Made by a program: the position numbers and the translations under genes. The notes beneath the pieces were generated by a model. That model was not told the origin of the DNA and searched no databases. It worked only from the letters and a program-made list of their open reading frames with translations. A stretch of 64,000 nt of DNA from Clusia tigrina (Eukaryota; Arthropoda; Insecta; Diptera; Clusiidae). Below, piece after piece: positions 34,915-44,820 of the stretch (its first letter is position 1; each line of letters opens with the position of its first letter). The stretch lies in NCBI GenBank assembly GCA_920105625.2, contig OV050033.1, positions 126,479,821 to 126,543,820 on the forward strand, in the 5' to 3' direction.

Positions 34915-36678
34915 TTAATAAAAAAAATTGTCAGTAATCTTTTTCTGCTGCTTTTTCTTTTCTAATAATTGGAACACAGCTTTCTCTCTTAGGCGTCTAA
35001 GCACATTCACGTCAACTTGATCGATGCATTCATCGCCGGCCCATTCCAATGCTCTATTAAATATTTCGATGGCCTCGCTTGCGCCAATTCTGTTAACAGG
35101 AGCTTCTATGGTACAATCATCGTCATCAGTTTCTTCTTCAGTTTCCTGATCCTCAGTCGGGACATCTACCAAACGATTTTCATTCCATTCTGGAACACTT
35201 AAAATTGGATATTCAATCTTAAGCAACATAAAATATTAAAAAAAAAGTTCAAAATAATTTGGTCACAGAAACAAACCTGAGAATTGAAGCTATGAAGCAG
35301 ATCAACAGTGTTTTCCAGTAATGACATGATTTCCACATCCCACCTTTCTTTAAGGACGATTAATGGAATGTCGTCGTCAGGGTCTTTCTCATTTCCCGTA
35401 ATATTCAAAATATTTTTATAACATTTAGCTAGAGTGTCTGTGCTTACTCTATTCCAACCGGGTTCCAAAAAGGTAATAGCGTTGTTCAGTGTTAAGTTCT
35501 TCATGGATACAAGCAAATCAGACTGTTTAGCTGCTACAGATGCTAGTAGACTATTCCTGTAGTATAACTTCGTAATTTTAATAGCATTCTGGTCCATGGG
35601 TTGTATAAGAGGAGTCACATTTGGTGGCATAAACATGGCCATTATGTTTCCATCTTCCGTTATTAATTCTAATTCACTCGGATGAGATAGAGCGGTGTCT
35701 ATTAGAAGCAGCGCCTTCATTGATAAATCTTTACTTCTAAGAAATGTTTTAACCTAAAACATAAACCGTATTTAGCTACATTTTTAATTCCGTAATATAA
35801 TTTAAAGTTTTTACCTGCGGTACAAATGATTGATGAAACCAATCCTGAAAAATGCTAGTAGTCATCCAGGAAGATTTGGAACTTTTGTAATCAGTGGGGC
35901 AATTGAAGTTCTTGAAGCAGCGTGGATTCTTAGCCAATTACCCAATCCAATCACCAAAAGCTTAAGCCAATGCGAGCCTGTTGCGTTTGCGCAACACAAA
36001 AAAGCAATTCGCTGCTTCTCTGTCTTAACGCCTGGAGCAGTTTTTTCCAACGCTGATACGTAAGTTTTTCCTGGCAAAAGTTTCCAGAATAATCTGGACT
36101 CATCAGCAGTATACAACTGATCATTGCACAATCCCAATTCATCAATTTTTACCTTTAGCTTTAACTTAAATGGTTCCACTAGCTGAGGCTGAGAAGAAAG
36201 CTTTTCTCCGGATATTGTTATAAGACGAACGCCGTATCTTTTTTAAAAACGCTGCAGCCACCCATCACTAGCATTGAATTCACTTCTGTTCTCTTCAATT
36301 TTTGAATGCAGTTCTTTGGCCTTTATCTTCAGCATTAATCCACTTCCGGGGAGGTTTTTATTTCGCATTTCGATAAACAAGCGATAGAGACGTTTTTCCA
36401 TTTCAGGCGTTTCTGACGACCTCACAGTTTTTCTTTTTCCTGGTCCAGAGTAAGTGTTAGTGACACAGTTTAAAATCGCAACTTCCTTTTTTTTTAATGC
36501 CACATATTGTAGACTTAGCAACATTATCCTGTTTTGCTAAGCTGGTTACGCTAGCTCCCACTTTAAGAGCGTTTAAAATGTCTGCCTTTTCATCTAATTT
36601 TAAAAAGTTTGTTTTTTTAATCACATTTTGAAACAAAATACGAAAAAACAACTTTTCAGCAATAAGTAAAAATAGCAA
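34915..36678 (-). pseudogene. pogo/Tigger-type transposase, decayed, with two introns
   Basis: Read on the minus strand the parts are, in order: a CENP-B/psq-type N-terminal helix-turn-helix (LKLDEKADILNALKVGAS, VAKSTICGIKKK); a second DNA-binding region (GLMLKIKAKELHSKI, GWLQRF); the DDE catalytic domain (YTADESRLFWKLLP, LLIDTALSHP, MPPNVTPLIQPMDQ); and an acidic tail ending in IEWAGDE-like and KKKQQKKITDNFF motifs as in Tigger/Jerky proteins. Two introns fit perfectly in phase 0: 35754-35814 (CAG|GTAAAA ... TTTTAG|GTT) and 35218-35276 (CAG|GTTTGT ... GCTTAAG|ATT). There are three lesions: a one-base shift in an A run near 36488, a TAA at 36243-36245, and a one-base shift near 35866. The middle catalytic motif reads IDTALSH where DNAPSH is usual. 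It is no longer functional. Confidence 0.85.
35754..35814 (-). other. intron in the pogo-like transposase gene
   Basis: 61 nt with GT donor (CAG|GTAAAA) and AG acceptor (TATGTTTTAG|GTTAAA). Removing it joins FHQSFVPQ to VKTFLRSKDLS in frame, as expected for the family. A second, 59-nt intron lies at 35218-35276 and joins SFNSQ to IEYPILS. Confidence 0.75.
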
Positions 36679-36908
36679 CTAAAGTAGTTTCTATGTATCT
36701 TCTGTCCTTAATGCAGTGAAACAGTTAAACTAGGGGAATCCCAAAACTTAGACAAAATTTAATTCTTAACGTATTTACGCATTTCCAACTAACACATTGA
36801 CTTTTTTTCTGTTCACATTATAGGGCTTTCGTACTTTGTTCACCTTTTACAGTAGTCAATGTAAAATAAAATGTGTTCACATTAAGCGGTGTTCACGTAA
36901 TGCAGTAT
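36679..36908 (-). other. 5' end of the pogo-like element, fused to mariner
   Basis: Minus-strand sequence CGTGAACACCGCTTAATGTG near 36870-36895, with a run of GTGAACA phrases further in, resembles the terminal regions of Tigger elements (my recollection of the family, not checked). It directly abuts the broken mariner frame at 36909, so one element cut off the other. No matching inverted end is visible at the other side (34600-34910). Confidence 0.4.
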
Positions 36909-37692
36909 TCAGATTAACATCTGGCACGTAGCGCCGTCCTGTTGAAACCAAATGTTGCCAATATCCTCCTCTTCAATTTTTGTGAACAAAAATTCGGTCA
37001 ACATGGCCCGATAAGGATCGCCATTGACTGTAACGACCGCTCCTTGCTCATTTTCGAAGAAAAATGGCCCAATTATGCCTCTGGACCAAAATCCGCACCA
37101 AACAGTGACTCGTTTTGGGGGCATCGGCTTTTCAATGTATGCGTGCGGGTTTTCTGAGCCCCAAATGCGACAATTTTGCTTCTTTACATACCCGCCAAGA
37201 TCAAAATGAGCTTCATCTGAAAAGATGATTTTTTTGGCAAAATCGGCAACTTCTGTAAGTCGATCGCAGGCCCACTTAGCGAATCGAAAACGCATTGGAT
37301 GGTCCAGTTGGCTTCAACTTCTGAACCAATTGGACTTTGTATGGCGTCATACCAAGGTCTTTATGCAAAATTCGTCTCAATGATGTCTCCGAAATGTTCA
37401 ATTGTTGAGAACGACGGTGAATTGATGTTGATGGCGCTTCACGCACACTTTCTGCCACAGCAGCAATATTCTCGGGTGTACGCACTGTTTTTGGCTTTTC
37501 ACGCTTTGGTTTATCGATGAGGATGCCAGTTTCTTTCACTTTTTCCACAAGATAACGAACATACGGAGCTGACGGTGCTTCTCTTCTTCCAAAATCCGTA
37601 CTCAATTTTCGCACACATTCTGTAACATTACCATGATTTTCAAAGTAATGTCGCAATATTTCCCAGCGTTGTTCAAGCGTATATACAACCAT
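36909..37692 (-). pseudogene. DD41D-type mariner transposase, 3'-truncated and frameshifted
   Basis: Transposase of the Tc1/mariner group. The N-terminal helix-turn-helix region (YTLEQRWEILRHYFENHGNV, SIHRRSQQLNISETSLRRIL) is followed, after a one-base frameshift near 37290, by the catalytic half with IIFSDEAHFDLGGYV (first Asp), WGSENPH, RVTVWCGFWSRGIIGPFFFE and WFQQDGATC (second Asp). The frame ends right after the second Asp, so the third catalytic residue and C-terminus are gone. The start is ATG at 37690-37692. The minus-strand sequence GGGTCCGCCATCTAACG at about 37790-37806 is probably part of the 5' terminal repeat. Its close relative at 44130-44820 has DD41D spacing, the signature of the rosa family known from tephritid flies. 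Confidence 0.9.
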
Positions 37693-37824
37693 ATTCGTTC
37701 AGCGGAAGGATAAAACTAATTATCTGTCAAATCAGACATGAGCTAAGTGTTACCATTCACGAAATAAGCACTAGTTGACAAAAAAAACGTTAGATGGCGG
37801 ACCCGTTATTTGAAATATCGCAGC
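37693..37824 (-). mobile_element. mariner 5' untranslated and terminal region
   Basis: Sequence between the mariner start codon and the resumption of the degenerate array. The likely terminus is the minus-strand TAACGGGTCCGCCATCTAAC around 37790-37810. The partner terminus has been lost, so the inverted repeat cannot be verified within the window. Confidence 0.45.
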
Positions 37825-38000
37825 TGTCTAAGACTTCCGCTGACATGTCATGTGACTTTCTATTATATAATTTTATGGAATTTCACTGATTAACAGTTTA
37901 GCTGACATATAATTTTTGATATCAAATAACTAAAATTTCAGCAATTATGTTATGGGTAGCATCAGGGCCTAATGACAGTCCAGCTGATATGTCATTTCTA
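37825..38000 (+). repeat. degenerate array around GCTGACATGTCATTTG, right part
   Basis: Continuation of the array of 33825-34595: CTAAGACTTCCGCTGACATG, AGCTGACATATAATTT and CAGCTGATATGTCATTTC. Its interruption by 3.2 kb of mobile DNA shows that the array is older than the insertions. Confidence 0.65.
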
Positions 38001-39349
38001 AAGGCTTAACTACCTTCAATTTTGATTGACAGTTCGTTTATTATGTTCTAGTGCCATTATAAGCCAAAATTGAACATAATGAATCATGTCTTCTTTGTCA
38101 TCATGTACTTCTCTCTGCTGCTGACACATGCATGACATGCCATTAAAAATTTGTCATACCGAACAGTAAGCATATCTGTTTACACCAAAGAGTGTGGACT
38201 TCATTATACCTCTCAACGCACATGTTACAGTTCTGACACTAACAAACGATGTCACATTTCCTGCTGGGTGTAATGGTAAAAGTAGTAAATGTGAGTTAGT
38301 TTAAATAGAGTAACTTGATAAATTACATTCTTTACATTCTTTCTTCCTCCTTGAGTGTCACTTAAGTAAATCTGCACAAAGAACACTCATCTAAGAAAAT
38401 GACAACATTGTAAGAAGTTGGAAAAAAGTAACTTTAAAAGAGGTTGCCCGGGAGAGTATTCAGCAAGGAGGAAATATGTCAATTTTTATACAAATCCCTT
38501 TAAGACTGCATTGAAAATTCCATCAACTTTTTATGTTTGTCTCCTTGACGAAAGTTGGTAAAGAATTCCTGCATGACACTAGGAGTCTGTGTCTCCTTCT
38601 TATAAGAATGTATCTGAAACTATTCTATTTACTCCACCTTTTAATATTGAAGTATTTACATATTCTAAATATTTTCTTATATTCCTCCTGCTCTGTAACG
38701 GTTCATTTCTAACCCTGAGCTTTGGGAGGACTTTTGACTATAAAAGTAAATAAAATATATTATAAATCGGTTCTCTGATCCATCTCATTTTATCACATTT
38801 ATAATACCGAAATATGTCTTGTTTCCAAGGCCAATTTTAATCACCACCAAGCAACAATCTAGGAGAATTGAACCGGAAATATGGATAGAAACACGAACTT
38901 CCTATACTCGAGTTGATTGGAGGACTGAAATGCTCAGACCCTGAACCTTTTCTGTGGTATAAGAAGGCATGTCAACTTTTCTTCAGCCATGGTATGAGTA
39001 AATTCTTTGACAGACGATCCCATACCAACCGATGAAAGGTTTATAGTTTCTCCGGCTGATAAATTGGTCCATAAGCCTGCACGGCTACCTTGAAAAAATG
39101 GATCCATCTGAAACAAAATGCATCCAACTTTATCTATGAAGATCCTTTCAAGAGGTCAGCCTAAATTTCGACATTGTAAGGTAAGCAAATTCTGTTCATT
39201 CATAGATGGAGTTGTTCATTTACGCTTTATTCACCCCTGTCACTGATCAGTTTCTACGACAAAGGACTAATAATCTCAACGGTCTGTTGTTTTGGTAAAT
39301 ATCTATTCGCTCACCTCATGATCTATAAGACTCCGGAGTCAGGGACCCC
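38001..39349. other. non-coding DNA
   Basis: No supported gene. Confidence 0.45.
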
Positions 39350-40700
39350 TTCTCTAGGTCATATGAACGATCAGTATCTCAGGCATTACTTCCGAATCAC
39401 ATTTTTGGAGGTTATATCACGCGGAATCACAATGAGGCTACTTCGCATCAATCCGACCTCTTATTAAAACTTCATCAAGCTTCCGTTCCTCAAGATTTTG
39501 TTCCTAATCTGGAAGTTCAGCTACTGAATGTTTTGTTCTCAATTACCGGTTTGGGGGTGGGATCAAGTAGAATCACATTGAGTAGCCCCTGATTTCTGAG
39601 ATGTTCTTTAAGAACTATGGTTCGCACCACTCAGACCTCCTATGAAGACTTGATAATCATGGGAATAGTTCCGAATTAAAAGACAGAATCTTACCTGGAA
39701 TCTCTTTGAGACGTTTATGATTTTCTTAGCGGCTTTGGGCCAATCATACCTCTTATCAAGAGCTCTTCAAGATTTAGTTTCTCAAGTTAAAGTTCCGAAT
39801 TATAAGTTCAATACGTGAAATCACAAAGAGATTCCTCTTTTTTATATTCCAAAAGATCTCGTAGCTTGGCTAGGACCATTGAGACCTTAATAATCAGAAC
39901 TCTAATTATCATCAAGATTCAGATCCCAAATATTTTGGTCCAAATCACAAATTAGTTCCTCAAGATATGTTCTGATCCACAGGCTTGTAGGTAACCTCAT
40001 GTGAAATCACAATAAGCCGTTAATGATTTTTTTAAATATTCCTAAAGAGCTATTCATACCTCTTATCAAGGGTTCTACATTTTTCAGTTTACTAAGTTAT
40101 TGCTCCGAATCACAAGATTTATTATGTGGGATCACAAAGAGCCTCCTCCTTTTTTTGTATTCCAAAAGATCTAGCAGCTTGGTTAGTACCATTCAGCATC
40201 CTATAAGCTTCTCATCAAGGTTCAGCTCCCAAATATTTTGGTGCAAATCACACTTTAGTTCCTAAAGGTTTCTGAATCACAGGTTTAGAGGTAAACTCCA
40301 GTGGAATCAAAATAAGCCGTCTATGATATTTTTAAATATTCCTTAAGAGCTACACATACATCTTATCAAGGGCTTTTCATTGTTCAGTTTCTCCAGATAT
40401 TATAGCGAATCACACGTTTGGCGGTAAGCTCATGAAGGCCTTTGAGGCAACCTTAGAAACACCCAATCAAAGTTCAGTTCCTCAAGGTATTTTTCGAATC
40501 GCCGGATTGGAAGTAAACTCATGTGGAATTATAATTATTTTAGGAAATCCCTAAGAACTTGGTTTCATTCAGGTCTCTATCAAGGGCTCTTCATTGTTTC
40601 TCAAGGAATTGGTGCGAATCAAAGGATTCTAGGTGGCCTCATGTGGAATCACAATGAGCCACCTGCGCTAATTTTAGATATCGTGGTCACTAACTCCACT
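39350..40700 (+). repeat. higher-order degenerate repeat, about 300-bp period
   Basis: A short phrase GTGGAATCACAATGAGCC recurs at about 39425, 39562, 39825, 40008, 40128, 40305, 40522 and 40645. Longer blocks repeat at about 300 bp. AATAAGCCGTTAATGATTTT with TTATCAAGGGTTCTACAT near 40010 matches a block near 40308. CCAAAAGATCT with TCCCAAATATTTTGGT near 39848 and 39926 matches blocks near 40150 and 40229. So shorter units were duplicated together. Non-coding. Confidence 0.75.
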
Positions 40701-41533
40701 TGTTCGCAGATCCTTGTAGATATACTCTAATACTGCCCCACTAGGAACAGATTTTCGTAAATGTATGCCTGTAACTTTGGCAGCAAAACAACGAAGGCAG
40801 AAATTTGCATAAAGTCCTCACACTTAGTTTTGGTAAAAATTGAAATATCAAAATTCCGTAGCAATTAAGGGGATTCCATTCTGTCACACACACACACACA
40901 TATAGTTTTATCTCTCCTGGCAAACATCCTCGGCCACCGCAGCTTTATTAAAGGCGCATAATTTATGCGTTTCGTGGCCGCATTTGACCCAATTGAAAAT
41001 TTATCGTTTAACGCCGAGCGTAAAACCAAAATGACCGGAAATACTCAATGCCCGCAATCGCAATAGCAATCGCACATCCGCCGCAGAGTCCGTCCGAACT
41101 CCGGAGTCCAGTTGAATCTGGCGACACAAGTCCATTTATTTGCGACCGTGTGTGCGCGCGTGTGTCCATTCATATTGTTGCCGTACTCCGACGTCGTCGT
41201 TATTGGGCGATTTGAGCATAATTGACCGTTTAAGTCGGCTTTTGGCTTTTGTCAAAGCGCCAATTGCAGCCTTTGGCATGAATGCCGCACATAATGCACG
41301 CATTTATACTCGTCTGCGTGTGTGAGTATGTGTGTGCAAATGTGCTTTTGAGTGTGTTAATATTTTACATGTACTTAATCCGCACACACACGCACACGCG
41401 CACGCTCACGTACGTATCCTTCGACAGCACATGGGCCAATTAGCCTCTCATACGCAGTGCCAAAAATATGCGCCTCATTTCATACTTGGCAACACTTTTG
41501 CACACTTTGGCAACAGTTCAAGAGACTCCGTGT

Positions 41534-41569
<36 letters not shown>

Positions 41570-41999
41570 CAAATGAGTCAAATTTAGCAAAGCCCATTTC
41601 CGTTTCCTGTTCCGCTCCGCTGTTTCAAATTGCTGGCATGCCTAATTGGTAGCGGAATTTACAAGTGCTAATTCAATTGATTGCTTTTCGGCTCGATACT
41701 AGTATGTGCTGCATTTATGAGTGTATGTGTGTGGGTTTAGGGGTGTGATTGTGTAGCGAAACCAACCCCGCAGACCTCAATAATTGCGTGATTGTGCGTA
41801 TTTATTAATTTGCGGCTTTCATTTATGGTAATAAGACTGTTCCAGCAATTAAACCAGGATGTTTTATAGTGATATTTGGAAATAAGTTCGTGGTTGAGGA
41901 TTGGAAGTCGGAATAGCAGACTGGTGGGAGGAAGAGGGGTTCAAAGTGTGTGAAGAAAATAGAAAAAAGAAAGGAGAAATAAATTAGATATACAATACT
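40701..41999. other. non-coding DNA with CA/GT microsatellites
   Basis: Holds (CA)n near 40884-40900, mixed CACACG runs near 41380-41410 and (GT)n at 41537-41563. The 40930-41750 part has the moderate GC and phrase content of conserved-looking intergenic fly DNA, but no coding region is visible. Confidence 0.45.
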
Positions 42000-42850
42000 C
42001 TCGAAAAGACTCAGTGAAATGTTTTGAACTATGAGTGTCATTGAACAGACCTCAAGTAAAAATAAGGATTCAGGAATTAGTGAAGAAATGAAGACATCAA
42101 TAGAGGAGACGATGGGATCTGTGATTTTTAAGAAACTGGAAATGGCATTTAAGAGAAGAGAATCAGGGACTCAAGAAACAATTAAGAACAGAGGAAAAAA
42201 TAGGAACTCGGAAAGCTTGGATGAAGTCGAAGAAGGATTAGCAATAAGAAGAAGAAAGGCACAAGAGAGACACGAAGTATAAGAAAAGTGATTAGAAACA
42301 GAGCAGAACATAAAATAAAAGGTAAATCATGAAAGTAAATGAATAACATTTCAAAACACTCGGTGAAATTTGTGGAACTATGTGTGGAACTCCTGAGAAG
42401 GAAAGTAAAATCAAAGAGTCCAGAAGCAAAGAAACAACCAAACTAACAGGAAATCAGAAAACTTGTATGAAGTGGGGTAGAAAAGGTTTTAAAAATAAGA
42501 AGAGGAAAAACACAAGAGGGACAGGGACAGTGAGTGATTAGAAACAGAGCAGAACATAAAAGAAAATGAGAAAAGAGAGACGCGAAGTATAGGAAAAGAG
42601 TGAAGTAGAAACTGAATAGACGGAAGAGGCGAAAAAATCAACAATAAAGGAAATTTCAAAAATACCTATAACAAAATAGGTGAAATCTGTGGAACTACGA
42701 GCGGATAAACAGAGAAGTAAGGAAAATAAAGGAGTCCAGAACAATGAAACAAAAAAACAGGAACTCCAAAAACTCACATTAAGTGGTAGAACAATTTTCA
42801 AAAATAAGAGGAGATAAACAAAAGAACAGAATATAAGAAGAAAGTAGCAA
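42000..42850 (+). repeat. purine-rich tandem repeat, about 350-bp unit
   Basis: Three diverged copies starting at about 42008, 42355 and 42667, each beginning with a phrase like ACTCGGTGAAATTTGTGGAA. Copies include GTGATTAGAAACAGAGCAGA at about 42286 and 42533, and GACACGAAGTATAAGAAAAG at about 42268 and 42580. The plus strand is overwhelmingly A and G. The Lys/Glu-rich plus-strand frame at 42031-42282 falls in one copy only and looks like an artefact. Confidence 0.7.
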
Positions 42851-43221
42851 ATGTACCTAATGACTAAGAAATATTATGAAAGGAACTCGACCAAGGGGGT
42901 CCACAGAATACAAGTGATAAAGATATTAAAAAAAGGAGAGAATGAAATTGTATGTCTTAAGCGCAGATATAAGGAGAATAAAAGATTCGAGTGAATCCCG
43001 AAAAAATAAAGTATTATAATATGGTACAAGAGTTAATGTAGTGCAGGAGTTGTCAAGCAAGTGGGTAAAGAACTCTTTATAAGTAGATACATCTTATATA
43101 GAGAAATGTGAAGAGCACTCAAAGTAACCGAATCAAGTTGTTTGCAAACGGAACAGTATTAAAAGGAACTTTTAAAGGAAAAATGTGGAATACAAGATTG
43201 ACTGAAACTAAGTATCTAAGA

Positions 43222-43595
43222 TCAATAGCGAGCCTGACACCTTGACACACAAGTTAAAAGACGCAAGTGGAGCTGGATAGGGCACATTCTGCGTAGAGAA
43301 GACACGAACATTGCAAAGATGGCCTTTCAATGGAACCCACATGGTAGTCGGAAAGCAGGACGCCCACGACAAACATGGGTACGCACTATCCACGCCGAAA
43401 GTCACCACAGAGCCATCTGGAACGAAATAAGACACCTGGCTGCTGATAGAAACCGTTGGAGAGCTTTTGTGACCGCCCTATGCTCCGACTAGGAGCGATA
43501 TTTGACTCTTTTATAATTATGTCTTTAATTAACTTTGTTAGCATAAGTATAGTTTTATTGTGTCAAATGTCATGGAATTAATAAAAAAAAAATTA
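43222..43595 (+). mobile_element. 5'-truncated LINE 3' end with target duplication
   Basis: A 374-bp insertion bounded by a perfect 13-bp duplication, TAAGTATCTAAGA, at 43209-43221 and 43596-43608. It contains the last 84 codons of a LINE ORF, a short 3' UTR and an A-rich end (AATAAAAAAAAATTA). The size and structure are those of a strongly 5'-truncated non-LTR retrotransposon. The duplication is intact, so the insertion is relatively young. Confidence 0.85.
43238..43492 (+). pseudogene. C-terminal end of a LINE ORF2 (RTE-like)
   Basis: 84 codons, partial. They encode the C-terminal module common to several LINE groups: KRRKWSWIGHILRREDTNIA, QWNPHGSRKAGRPRQTW, AADRNRWRAFVTALC. The motif order RW.WIGH.LR ... 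GRP..TW ... AxDR..WR is typical of RTE-type and related elements. An in-frame TGA at 43235-43237 precedes it, and the rest of the protein is missing through truncation. Confidence 0.75.
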
Positions 43596-43608
43596 TAAGT
43601 ATCTAAGA

Positions 43609-44129
43609 GACATGCAAGCAATAAAATAAACAGGTAGCTTTTATATAGAAGAACCAAGAGGGCAAAGAGAAGAGAGATCATTAAAAAACTAGCGATATTA
43701 TGTGTGTATCATTTACTTAGATAACAACTATAAAGGCACTTAAATAAGGTGAGGTGGATAGGGAATGCTGGTATGAATGTTGGTAATAAAGATAAAGACT
43801 GACATAAAGTTTGAATACAACAAGTCAAGGACACAAGGATAAAAAATTTAAAAAGAGTTATTTATGGAACTTTGAAAAAAAACGAAAGGGCGATTTTTCA
43901 GAACGAATACGTGTGGGAATGATCTTGCAGGCATCTAAAAGGGATACAAGATGATTCATCGTAATGATTTCTGTACAGTTGTGATTTGGCTGCAGAATAC
44001 ATAAATCCGATATATGTAGATGTAAAATGAAACTTTTAAATATCTGGTAAAACTGTGCATTAAATAAATTATTTTAAACTATTTCTTAATTGAATAAATG
44101 AGCGAAGAAGTGTTTTTGAAGTACTTAAA
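43609..44129. other. non-coding DNA
   Basis: No gene. Part of the general A-rich flank between two mobile elements. Confidence 0.4.
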
Positions 44130-44820
44130 GCAGTCCGGTGATCGGTGTCTTTGCTGATTGGGTCCTTGAAATGCATGAAAATGATCCAGAATTCCATCGA
44201 AAAATCATCTTGACAGATGAGGCCCATTTCCACCTCGGTGGCTACGTCAACAAGAAAAATTGTCGCATCTGGGGCTCGGAAAACCCAAGAGTTATTGTTG
44301 AGAAGCCTCTCCATCCTCAACGTGTGACTGTTTGGTGCGGATTATGGTCCGGCGGGGTCATTGAATCTTACTTCTTCGAAAATGAGGTTGGATCAACAGT
44401 TACGGTGAATGGATTGCGCTATCGAGAGATGATTTTTTATGGTCGGAGTTGGATGGTATTGATCTGGACAACGTTTACTGTCAACAAGACGGCGCTACGT
44501 GCCACACAAGCAACGAAACCATTGCTCTTTTACGGGAAAAGTTTCCGGACCGTGTTATCTTTCGAAGAGGTGATCACAATTGGCCACCGAGATCTTGTGA
44601 TTTAACACCTTGCGACTTCTTCCTTTGGGGCCACGTGAAAGATAAGATCCACGCCAACAGCCCAGCGTCGATTCAAGACCTCAAAGATAGAATTCGTGAG
44701 GCTATCGAGGACATAGGGCAGCCACTTTGCGATTTGGTTATGGAAAATTTCATGAAAAGGATATGGTCCTGTAAGCGTGGTCGTGGTGGCCATTTGGCTG
44801 ATGTTGTTTTTCATTATTAA
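44130..44820 (+). pseudogene. DD41D-type mariner transposase, 5'-truncated, frameshifted
   Basis: The catalytic half of a mariner-like transposase. The first frame, from about 44138, has FADWVLEMHENDPEFHRKI, IILTDEAHFHLGGYVN (first Asp), WGSENPRV and RVTVWCGLWSGGVI. After a one-base shift near 44429 the second frame continues with DNVYCQQDGATCH (second Asp), WPPRSCDLTPCDFFLWG (third Asp) and a complete C-terminus GGHLADVVFHY before the stop at 44818-44820. From the second to the third catalytic Asp there are 41 intervening residues, hence DD41D. The DNA-binding N-terminus is missing. It is clearly a different lineage from the copy at 36.9-37.7 kb. Confidence 0.9.

Noticed and set aside
42031..42282. 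A Lys/Glu-rich plus-strand frame
   Set aside because: It lies within one copy of a purine-rich tandem repeat, and the homologous copies do not keep it open.
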